Shown here one piece after another: positions 1 to 5,525 of a DNA stretch of 11,242 nucleotides. Source of the stretch: Clostridiales bacterium. Its GTDB lineage: Bacteria > Bacillota > Clostridia > Oscillospirales > Oscillospiraceae. Made by a program: the position numbers and the translations under genes. Position 1 is the first letter of the stretch; every line of letters begins with the position of its first letter. The notes under the pieces were generated by a model. It ran no database searches, was not told the DNA's origin, and saw nothing but the letters and a program-made list of their open reading frames with translations. The stretch spans positions 1-11,242 of the forward strand of contig CABIYX010000044.1 of the NCBI GenBank assembly GCA_902363045.1, read 5' to 3'.

Positions 1-180
1 AGTTATAAAAAAAGAAATTATTATATGGTCGATCATGCAGAGTACATCATCGGTGTGTTTGATAATCAGAAAAAGCTGCGCTCCGGCACAGCACAGACAG
101 TCAATTATGCCTTACGGAATGGAAAAGCAATCACTCTGATCCATCCAGATACTATGGAAATAACAACCCCTACGACTTAA
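1..180 (+). CDS. SLOG/DUF1273 (YpsA-like) family protein, C-terminal fragment
   Basis: An open frame enters from the left edge and stops at TAA 178-180, leaving 59 residues. The fragment reads YMVDHAEYIIGVFDNQ, then SGTAQTVNYALRNGK and ITLIHPDTME. This is the end of the Rossmann-like SLOG fold of the DUF1273/YpsA family, where a 'MVdhs..ii.vwDg...GGTa.Tv.yA...gk.i..I.p' pattern closes the nucleotide-binding domain. SLOG proteins are thought to bind nucleotide-derived ligands, and many clostridial conjugative elements carry one. That makes it a hint, not proof, that this is mobile DNA. The gene is separated from the immunity operon by almost 300 bases with a promoter, so it is probably a separate unit. 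Most of the protein lies outside the window, so its N-terminal features cannot be judged. Confidence 0.8.
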   Translation, partial: SYKKRNYYMVDHAEYIIGVFDNQKKLRSGTAQTVNYALRNGKAITLIHPDTMEITTPTT

Positions 181-195
181 CAAATTCACAAAAAT

Positions 196-230
196 TTTTC
201 ATTGGCATTTCCAACAAAATATTTTCATTG
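196..230 (+). repeat. 9-bp direct repeat TTTTCATTG upstream of the promoter
   Basis: TTTTCATTG occurs at 196-204 and again at 222-230, 26 bases start to start, or about two and a half helical turns. The second copy covers the candidate -35 element. This could be a pair of half-sites for a regulator, but the surrounding DNA is AT-rich and a 9-mer repeat can arise by chance. Confidence 0.3.
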
Positions 231-250
231 AAGGAGTGCTGTGATATAAT
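222..250 (+). promoter_or_regulatory. Sigma-A type promoter, extended -10
   Basis: TATAAT at 245-250 is preceded by TG at 242-243, giving a full extended -10 (TGnTATAAT). At 17-bp spacing the -35 position is TTTTCA (222-227), matching 4 of 6 consensus bases. The predicted transcript start is near 257, leaving a leader of about 215 nt before the first operon gene at 474. No comparable promoter was noticed between the downstream genes, so this is the best candidate to drive the whole immunity array. It reads by eye as strong and constitutive unless the leader regulates it. Confidence 0.6.
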
Positions 251-287
251 AAAATATAAAACTATGCTCAGAACAAATGGTGCCGCT

Positions 288-458
288 ATGAACAAATATA
301 TTGAACAACAATTTGCTGCTTTAAGATACGAAAAAAATATTTTGGTTGTTGAAGAAACTACATCCGCTGGTGGATGCGGCTCCTTCAACGCGGCTTCTTC
401 ATGTCCTGCGTCAGCCTGTCTTTATGACAGTGCGGCGTGGGGCTTTTTTATTGCCTGA
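288..458 (+). other. Possible leader reading frame in the operon 5' region
   Basis: An open frame runs from ATG 288 (alternative in-frame ATG 264) to TGA 456-458, directly against the ribosome site of the next gene. It would encode about 56 residues, beginning MNKYIEQQFAALRYEKNI and becoming Ala/Ser/Cys-rich. There is no clear Shine-Dalgarno upstream. Base composition shifts from AT-rich to GC-rich partway through, near 360, which looks like a junction more than a conserved gene. It may be a leader peptide, a decayed gene start or untranslated DNA. I recognise no family, and there is no strong reason to call a protein here. Confidence 0.2.
416..449 (+). terminator. Weak stem-loop followed by a T-run (possible attenuator)
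   Basis: CTGTC (416-420), a TTTAT loop and GACAG (426-430) form a 5-bp hairpin. It is followed by a GC-rich stretch and then six T residues at 444-449, just ahead of the ribosome site of the gene at 474. The hairpin does not abut the T-run, so a classic intrinsic terminator is not demonstrated. Its place between promoter and first gene would suit attenuation. Confidence 0.2.
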
Positions 459-473
459 AAGGAGTATGAGAAC

Positions 474-1589
474 ATGAGTCTGAAATATACCTGCCCCAGC
501 TGTGGAACCCCATTGGGTTATGAGGGATTGTGTTGGAAATGTAAGTGCGAGCAAGAACGGCAAGCTGCTCTGGCCTGGACGCCGGAACAAATTGTCGAAA
601 AACAAAGAAACTTGATACAGAACATCCAGAGGCTGGCTGATATGGAGGACCCAGAGTTCGCCGACTTTTGGCAGCTGCTTGGCTACCATGATGTCATCAC
701 CCCAGAGATTCAGCGGATGGCACTGGCCGCAGAGGTGTTTTGGCCCTGTGAGATCTATTATCACGCTCCCGCCGATGTGCGAGATGGTCTGATTCATGCG
801 CTGTTGTCCGCGGAATATTCCAGCGCGGCCTCCAACCTGATGAGTTGCCTTGCTATGCAAGGAGATGACAAGGCAATGGAGACTCTGCTGGAGCTGGAGC
901 GAAATCCCCGGCCCTGGCGCAAGGGCCTCTATGTAGACCCATCCAGCTATGCGCAGATCGGAGGCTGGACCTTCGAAAAGGAGGGCCAGAAAATCCAACT
1001 CAACTTCGACACCTGCTATCCTATGGTCAAGGGAACCACTGGCGAGAAATCTCCCGTCCGCATTGGCCGAGAACGGGAAGATACCTGTCCCCACTGCGGC
1101 GGACGCATGGTGGATATATTGGTGCTGGACGGCCGGGATGAGCGCCTGAAATTTCTGGGGTTGGATGGTATCCTGACTGCCACCTGCTGCCCCAGCTGCG
1201 TGGGATTCCTCAAAGGCCCCGCCTTCAACCGGTTTACCCTGGATGGCGGCGTGGAGGTCTTTCCCGCTGAGCTATTTGACGGCGCGGAGAAGACGGATTG
1301 CTATGTCAGTCCCGAGGAGTACAAGGCCCTCACGGAAAATCCCTTTGTGCTGGGCGAAGCGCCTGTGCCCCTGTTTTACGGTGCGGCCTGCCAGGATGTG
1401 AATACCATCGGCGGCTTTGCCAATTGGGTGCAGGACGCGGAATATACTACCTGTCCTCACTGCGGCAAGCCCATGAAGTATCTGACCCAAATCCAGTGGG
1501 ATATGGTGTTTGACTGTGCGGAGGGCACGCTCTATGTGGAATTCTGCCCGGACTGTCATATCGTGTCCATGCAGCACCAGCAGACCTAA
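474..1589 (+). CDS. DUF1963/YwqG-like protein with three zinc ribbons, putative immunity protein
   Basis: This 371-residue protein starts at ATG 474, with AAAGGAG at 458-464. Three paired-cysteine knuckles are visible: C7/C10 with C20/C23, C205/C208 with C239/C242, and C327/C330 with C358/C361. Each looks like a zinc ribbon. Residues about 35-150 are helical and resemble HEAT-type repeats. The C-terminal part (IGGFANWVQDAEYTTCPHCGK, then EGTLYVEFCPDCHI and a final QQT) matches the ending of DUF1963/YwqG-related cysteine-rich proteins, which occur near SUKH and other immunity genes. There is no signal peptide or membrane segment, so it should be cytosolic. It is the first gene of the array, 60 bases ahead of the next. 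An immunity role is inferred from context; the zinc-binding reading rests directly on the cysteines. Confidence 0.75.
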   Translation: MSLKYTCPSCGTPLGYEGLCWKCKCEQERQAALAWTPEQIVEKQRNLIQNIQRLADMEDPEFADFWQLLGYHDVITPEIQRMALAAEVFWPCEIYYHAPADVRDGLIHALLSAEYSSAASNLMSCLAMQGDDKAMETLLELERNPRPWRKGLYVDPSSYAQIGGWTFEKEGQKIQLNFDTCYPMVKGTTGEKSPVRIGREREDTCPHCGGRMVDILVLDGRDERLKFLGLDGILTATCCPSCVGFLKGPAFNRFTLDGGVEVFPAELFDGAEKTDCYVSPEEYKALTENPFVLGEAPVPLFYGAACQDVNTIGGFANWVQDAEYTTCPHCGKPMKYLTQIQWDMVFDCAEGTLYVEFCPDCHIVSMQHQQT

Positions 1590-1649
1590 AAAAGTCGCAC
1601 AGTATGAAAAGAGAAATATCAGCAGGTATTTGCGTGAGGAGGAAGTAGA

Positions 1650-1883
1650 ATGAACAGCGAACAGATCACAGCATTTTTGCAGGAGCATTGGTACATTGCC
1701 TCGGTGCTCATCGGGGCCGTGATTTTAATTGGAGCGGTCCGCAACTGGAACTGGCTCTGCGACCCCACTGGTACGCGGGATGCCCACCGCCACGGTAGAG
1801 GATACCGGCGGGTGGTGTTCTTCCTGCTGGGTGTCCTCCTGATTGTGGTGAGTATCTGGGGGTTTGTGCTGAAATTGAAATAG
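1650..1883 (+). CDS. Imm17-like two-helix membrane protein
   Basis: This is a 77-residue protein with AGGAGG at 1637-1642, 7 nt before ATG 1650. Two hydrophobic helices are clear: about residues 13-30 (WYIASVLIGAVILIGAV) and about 53-73 (RRVVFFLLGVLLIVVSIWGF). A short polar, His/Arg-rich loop joins them, with an N-W-N-W-L motif right after the first helix. Two helices with an 'NW.W' motif and an RGxRxxFxxLG start of the second helix are what I recall for the Imm17 immunity family. A membrane immunity protein would fit a toxin acting at the inner membrane or entering through it. The membrane topology is clear; the family assignment is moderate. The stop codon overlaps the Shine-Dalgarno of the next gene, implying coupled translation. 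Confidence 0.65.
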   Translation: MNSEQITAFLQEHWYIASVLIGAVILIGAVRNWNWLCDPTGTRDAHRHGRGYRRVVFFLLGVLLIVVSIWGFVLKLK

Positions 1884-1896
1884 GAGGAGCAATCCC

Positions 1897-2100
1897 ATGA
1901 CCCAAGAAGAACAGATCCGACTCTATCGGCTGATGGAAAAACTCAACTGGTTTTTCCACCAGGAGATGCACTACCTGAATAGAGATATTGCGGAAAAGAC
2001 CGCACGGGAGTGTTACCCGGAGATTCGGGATTTTACATACGATATTTTGTGGAATGACCTGCCCAAAGAGGTGCAGGATCAGCTTACGAATGAGAGGTGA
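1897..2100 (+). CDS. Small helical protein, family not recognised
   Basis: This 67-residue protein is encoded from ATG 1897, preceded by TAGGAGGAG, in which the stop of the previous gene overlaps the ribosome site. The sequence is polar and aromatic, probably all helix, with MEKLNWFFHQEMHYLNR and CYPEIRDFTYDILWNDLP. There is no signal peptide, membrane segment or cysteine motif. The gene ends 4 bases before the SUKH-3 start, and its last codons supply that gene's GAGAGGTGAG ribosome site, so the two are likely co-translated. It could be an accessory partner of the SUKH-3 protein or an independent small immunity protein. I do not recognise a family. The strong ribosome site and tight packing support it being real. 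Confidence 0.6.
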   Translation: MTQEEQIRLYRLMEKLNWFFHQEMHYLNRDIAEKTARECYPEIRDFTYDILWNDLPKEVQDQLTNER

Positions 2101-2104
2101 GACC

Positions 2105-2680
2105 ATGATCAAAGAACGCATCCCCATCTCCGGCGATCTCAAAAGCAAGGTCAAGCAGCTGATGGAGTACGCCGGATGGCAGGAAGGGCGAAAAGTGGAC
2201 ATTTCCATTGCGGAGAAGTATTACGCCGATCATGGTGTCCCTATGATGAAGACTACCCAGCGGTTTTACCGCAAGTATTTCGGCCTGTGCTGTGAGTGGT
2301 ATCTGGAGCAGAAAAAACTGAACTGGGCGGCTGACTTCCAATTCGCTCTGTTTCCTTACCTGGTCAACGGGATCAAAAACCATTTGGAGGACGCCTATTT
2401 CCGGAATATGTCCGGCTGTGAGCTGGCGGAGATCGAACAGGCTGCCGGTCAGAAGTGCCAGCCCATCGGTCACATCGGCTACTACTACCCGGCAGAGGTC
2501 TGGATCTCGGAGTACGGGAAACTGTATGCGAAATATGAGTATCAGGACGAGATCGAGTGTTTCCCCGATGTGTTTGCCCTGATCGAACGGGAACTGCGGC
2601 AGTGCAAATTTGATTCCGCTGCCATGAAAACTGTGGAGGCACTGGAAAACTATGAAACAGGACTTTACTATTTGGCGTAA
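2105..2680 (+). CDS. SUKH-3 family immunity protein
   Basis: This protein has 191 residues. I start it at ATG 2105, 4 nt after the previous stop and with GAGAGGTGAG upstream. An in-frame extension back to 1988 would overlap the upstream gene for over 100 bases without a better ribosome site. Residues 18-60 (QLMEYAGWQEGRKVDIS, then a helix and a 'Fyrkyfgl' segment) and the later ECELAEIE/IGHIGYYYPAEVWISEYGKLY stretch at about 105-143 follow the SUKH-3 layout. In that layout 'aGW..gR.vdi' opens the domain and 'i.is..GkvY' marks a late strand. SUKH proteins neutralise diverse toxin domains, especially nucleases, by direct binding in the cytosol. The 3' end overlaps the next gene by 29 bases. Family call is good; the toxin target cannot be told from sequence. 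Confidence 0.75.
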   Translation: MIKERIPISGDLKSKVKQLMEYAGWQEGRKVDISIAEKYYADHGVPMMKTTQRFYRKYFGLCCEWYLEQKKLNWAADFQFALFPYLVNGIKNHLEDAYFRNMSGCELAEIEQAAGQKCQPIGHIGYYYPAEVWISEYGKLYAKYEYQDEIECFPDVFALIERELRQCKFDSAAMKTVEALENYETGLYYLA

Positions 2681-3656
2681 TCAAATATTGCAGAATCCTC
2701 GGGACATTTCACCACTAAAATTTGGAATGTTGCAGGATGAGGTCATAGAAATCTTCGGGAATCCCGATGCTGTTTCCACCATGAGAAGCGACGGAAAACC
2801 TTTGATCCTCAAATATCATGACATTGAACTGCATTTCGATAGAAAGGCCCCTCATGGGCTCTACTTAGTTTATAGCGACGACGAAATCGAACTGAGCATA
2901 ATAGATCATCACGAAGAACTGCTGCAGCCGATCACAAACATAGAGCCGGTGGACAACGAATTTTTCCTTCGGGATGGAGCCGTTTATTTCTCTGGCCTAT
3001 ATGAAAACGGCTTGTTGAAGGGTGTTTCGCCCAAAGACTTCTGCTGTTGGCATTACTGGGGCAAATCCTCTACGGCCTGCTTTCTCGGCGGGATTCGCCT
3101 GCGTGGAGCAGACCCGGCATCGTTTCGGGTGTTAAACTATGCCTACGCGATGGACAAAACAGCCGTCTACACTACCAGCGGGAGAATCCCAGATGCAGAG
3201 CTGGCAGCCTTCCAGGTGTTGGACAAGGGCCAGAACGATTCAGGCGCGCCCCATGGATATGCAAAGGACAGCCGGCAGGTCTACTTCCACAACGGAGACG
3301 GCAAGGTGAAGATCATCAAGGGCGCGGAAGTTTCCTCTTTCCGCTCCTTGGGCGATACCTATTTTGCCAGGGATGAGCAACGGATCTATGCCTACGGTAA
3401 ACAGCTTCCCAAAGCAGAGCTGACTTCTTGGGAACTGCTTGGGCACTGGTATTCCCGCGATGCCAAGCGGGTGTATTACCTCAACCGGGAGATCAAGGGG
3501 GCGGATCGGGACAGTTTCACCGTATGCACCCCGCTGGACGCACCTCCGCTCGCTGACCATTTGGCCCGCGACAAGGAACATTTTTACCAAAACGATGAGA
3601 TGATAGACGAAACACTGTGGCGGGAAAGGCTGCACGAGTTGATGCAAGAACAGTAA
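2652..3656 (+). CDS. DKNYY-repeat protein with BamE-like N-terminal domain
   Basis: This 334-residue protein starts inside the end of the SUKH-3 gene (29-base overlap), with GGAGG at 2635-2639. Residues about 18-80 (ISPLKFGMLQDEVIEIFGNPD, then ILKYHDIELHFD and GLYLVYSDDE) resemble the small BamE/SmpA-like immunity fold whose hallmark is 'fGM...ev..ilG.Pd'. Residues about 105-312 carry six loose repeats around an aromatic-x-[RK]-D core: LRDGAVYF (106), YAMDKTAVY (165), YAKDSRQVYF (203), FARDEQRIY (238), YSRDAKRVYY (267) and LARDKEHFY (304). That is the DKNYY family signature, and DKNYY proteins are frequent in immunity neighbourhoods. The combination looks like two immunity modules in one polypeptide. 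It has no signal peptide and is probably cytosolic. The DKNYY call is firm; the N-terminal fold is moderate. Confidence 0.75.
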   Translation: MKQDFTIWRNQILQNPRDISPLKFGMLQDEVIEIFGNPDAVSTMRSDGKPLILKYHDIELHFDRKAPHGLYLVYSDDEIELSIIDHHEELLQPITNIEPVDNEFFLRDGAVYFSGLYENGLLKGVSPKDFCCWHYWGKSSTACFLGGIRLRGADPASFRVLNYAYAMDKTAVYTTSGRIPDAELAAFQVLDKGQNDSGAPHGYAKDSRQVYFHNGDGKVKIIKGAEVSSFRSLGDTYFARDEQRIYAYGKQLPKAELTSWELLGHWYSRDAKRVYYLNREIKGADRDSFTVCTPLDAPPLADHLARDKEHFYQNDEMIDETLWRERLHELMQEQ

Positions 3657-3672
3657 ATGGAGGAAAACGGCT

Positions 3673-4218
3673 ATGGATTATTTGAAAATATTGCATGAAA
3701 ACCCAGATTTGGCAGAGGAATTTGATTCGCTGTTTGACTTCTTCCTGCTGAATGAGTTGTCCCCGCGGGATGACGCGGAAGGCCACTGCACCTTCTCCCT
3801 GCCCGGTATGGCGTTTGCCAGAGATGGCTCCGGCGGAGAATACCACCTGTTGGAAGATGGCTCCATTGGATATTACAGCAGCGAAGGTGAGGCAGGCCGT
3901 CTGGCCGAGAGCATGGACGATCTCTTTTATCTGATTGTGAGCTGTATCTGCTGGCACGACTGCTGTGACACAAAGCAGTATGTAGATTCCAAAACACTGG
4001 AGGAGTATGGGCAGAGACAGCGCAACTGCAACTTGGAAGATATGGATATGGACAGCTTGCAACGGGTATCTGATGCCCTCGGCATCCCTACTGGTGAGCC
4101 GCTGGCTCCTGTTCTGGAGCGGTTCCACAAAGCAACCCAGCGTGAGCCTCTGTATCAGTGTATATTTCACGAGGACGACGGTAGCCTGACCGAATCATAC
4201 GGTTTGATGTTTGAATGA
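3673..4218 (+). CDS. SUKH-like (SMI1/KNR4-type) putative immunity protein
   Basis: This 181-residue protein begins at ATG 3673, 16 bases after the previous stop, with GGAGGA at its ribosome site. Residues 41-88 carry LPGMAFARDGSGGEYHLLED, then GSIGYYSSEGEAGRLAESMDDLFYLIV. The pattern 'a.D.sG.ey.l..dg.ig....e.e.g.iA.sl.dfl..l' is typical of the core of SUKH-superfamily immunity proteins. The remainder is helical and ends FHEDDGSLTESYGLMFE. A Cys/Trp/His-rich stretch (CICWHDCC, about 91-98) is unusual and could be structural. There is no membrane or export signal. It could also belong to a named Imm family close to SUKH that I cannot separate by eye. The immunity role is inferred from the motif plus neighbours. 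Confidence 0.6.
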   Translation: MDYLKILHENPDLAEEFDSLFDFFLLNELSPRDDAEGHCTFSLPGMAFARDGSGGEYHLLEDGSIGYYSSEGEAGRLAESMDDLFYLIVSCICWHDCCDTKQYVDSKTLEEYGQRQRNCNLEDMDMDSLQRVSDALGIPTGEPLAPVLERFHKATQREPLYQCIFHEDDGSLTESYGLMFE

Positions 4219-4234
4219 GAAAGGAGAAATCACA

Positions 4235-4561
4235 ATGAAAGCATTTGACCCCAATTACAAACTGCTGGACGAGATGTATCAGGACAATTACTATCCTGCT
4301 TTTTTGGTAGACAAGGTAAAGGACGAGCTTCAGAAGGTCATCGACCTGCTGGAGAACGGCGAAACCGATACCGAAGTGGTGCAGGAAACGCTGGATGAGG
4401 CGGTCTGCGGCATCAATGATCTCCAGGAGGAGTTTGACGAGCACGACAGCGAGATCGAAACGGTGGCACGGGAATGTATCGCGGCAACCGTGGCCTACAT
4501 TCTGGAGTGGTTTGGCATCCCCATTGACACCGAAGAGGCCATCCGGGAACGGGACTGGTGA
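4235..4561 (+). CDS. DUF5713 family protein
   Basis: This 108-residue acidic protein starts at ATG 4235, behind AAAGGAGAAATCACA. An upstream in-frame TTG at 4211 would overlap the previous gene and lacks a better ribosome site. The sequence runs LDEMYQDNYYPAFLVDKVKD, then a long helical acidic middle with EFDEHDSEIETVARECIAATV and a final EEAIRERDW. The 'l.ely.D.Yyp..lVdk' start, 'f...dSEIETvaRe.Ia' centre and '..RDW' end match the DUF5713 family as I know it. No function is established for that family. Its presence in an immunity array argues that it may be an immunity protein. It lacks a signal peptide and is probably an all-helical cytosolic protein. The next gene begins within 6 bases. 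Confidence 0.75.
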   Translation: MKAFDPNYKLLDEMYQDNYYPAFLVDKVKDELQKVIDLLENGETDTEVVQETLDEAVCGINDLQEEFDEHDSEIETVARECIAATVAYILEWFGIPIDTEEAIRERDW

Positions 4562-4566
4562 TCCCT

Positions 4567-5514
4567 ATGGCAGAAAAAGAACTGGCCGTTTGTGATGAGT
4601 GCGGCAGCCTGTTTTTCAAAGGCTCCTCACAGATGATGGGACTGTGCCCGGAATGTGCCCATATTCTCTATGGCTACCCGAATTGTGACCATCATTTCCA
4701 GAATGGCCGGTGTGTGAACTACTACTGGGACGGCTCAAAGAGTGTGTACATCAAGAAACAGAATCAACAGGAGGAAACTGATATGCCTACAACTGAATGG
4801 CTGAACAAATACGAAGCAATCAAGAACAAACTGACCTGTAAAGATGACTTAGAGGCCCATTTCACAGAGAAAGTGATTGGAAATATGGCGGTGGATGTGC
4901 TGGACATCGGCGCCGTCCATTTCCCCACCGGGCAGATCTTTGCCTGCGACCCGCTGGTGGAGCTGGAGGATACACCGCCCTTTATACAGACAATCCCCGC
5001 CGGGACTTATCCCGTAAAGATCTGTGTGGTGCCCAGTGAAAAATATGGTGACCGCTATGCCTGTGTCAAGGTGGAGGTCAGCCGGGAAAAGCCTGTCCGC
5101 TATGAGCTGGGCATGGCCGGCAAAGAGGATCTGGACGAGGAATTGGGCGAGGACGAGTATTTTGGCTTTGGCGTAGACGCTGGAATGGGCTGTGTTGCGG
5201 ATATCCAGACCCAGGCGGCCTTCAAGACCTACTGGGCCAAGCGTTTGGAAGAAGACCCGGACATTGACCCCTACAACGACCTGTTCTGCGATCTCCTGGA
5301 GGAAAACGCCCAAGCCCACCCCAAATATCAGGGAGACTGCGGCGACTGGCTCAACTGGACCGTGCCGGACACGGACTGCAACCTGCCCATCTTCTCCTCT
5401 GGCTGGGGTGACGGCTACTATCCGGTCTACTTTGGCTATGATGCAAAGGGCGAAGTCTGCGCCGTGTATGTGCGCTTCATCGACATCGAAGCCAGTTACA
5501 AAGAGCAGGAATAA
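4567..5514 (+). CDS. Zinc-ribbon/DUF4241 fusion protein
   Basis: This 315-residue protein is read from ATG 4567 (GTG 4558 is an alternative), 5 bases after the previous stop with only a weak ribosome site. Residues 1-60 form a cysteine-rich module: C9/C12, C27/C30, C40 and C49, ending GRCVNYYWDGS. In similar 'C..CxWDGs' modules a cysteine would be expected at Y52. A short hydrophilic linker leads to residue 73, where DUF4241 begins. It shows LDIGAVHFPTGQIFACDPLV, PAGTYPVKICVV, EYFGFGVDAGMGCVAD and a closing SSGWGDGYYPVYFGYD. DUF4241 proteins are uncharacterised but common in bacterial immunity loci. The second module has its own perfect ribosome site and ATG at 4783, listed separately. The DUF4241 call is strong; the fusion may be genuine or a recent join of two genes. 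Confidence 0.8.
   Translation: MAEKELAVCDECGSLFFKGSSQMMGLCPECAHILYGYPNCDHHFQNGRCVNYYWDGSKSVYIKKQNQQEETDMPTTEWLNKYEAIKNKLTCKDDLEAHFTEKVIGNMAVDVLDIGAVHFPTGQIFACDPLVELEDTPPFIQTIPAGTYPVKICVVPSEKYGDRYACVKVEVSREKPVRYELGMAGKEDLDEELGEDEYFGFGVDAGMGCVADIQTQAAFKTYWAKRLEEDPDIDPYNDLFCDLLEENAQAHPKYQGDCGDWLNWTVPDTDCNLPIFSSGWGDGYYPVYFGYDAKGEVCAVYVRFIDIEASYKEQE
4769..4785 (+). promoter_or_regulatory. Internal ribosome site and ATG start for DUF4241
   Basis: AGGAGG at 4769-4774 stands 8 nt before ATG 4783, in the same frame as the surrounding gene. It is a better ribosome site than the one at 4567. Starting here gives a 243-residue protein consisting only of the DUF4241 domain. Either two products are made (long and short), or an ancestral separate gene lost the stop codon of the small zinc-ribbon gene before it. 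Confidence 0.65.
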
Positions 5515-5525
5515 GGAGGCGCGCT

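Noticed and set aside
170..388. Minus-strand 72-residue frame with a hydrophobic segment over the AT-rich leader
   Set aside because: The hydrophobic stretch is what AT-rich DNA gives on the opposite strand. The frame overlaps the + strand promoter and I saw no ribosome site or family match.
411..1094. Minus-strand 227-residue frame opposite the zinc-ribbon gene
   Set aside because: The + strand gene has clear cysteine motifs and a good ribosome site. The reverse frame has no recognisable domain and is a GC-driven shadow.
1590..1649. Possible terminator or promoter between the first two operon genes
   Set aside because: The 60-base gap has an A-run and a ribosome site but no stem-loop with a T-run and no -35/-10 pair of note.
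1988..2104. N-terminal extension of the SUKH-3 gene back to ATG 1988
   Set aside because: It would overlap the small upstream gene almost entirely in another frame. The ATG at 2105 has a good ribosome site and begins where the SUKH-3 domain would.
3517..4170. Minus-strand 217-residue frame spanning the end of the DKNYY gene and the next gene
   Set aside because: It crosses two well-supported + strand genes with their own ribosome sites and has no family signature.
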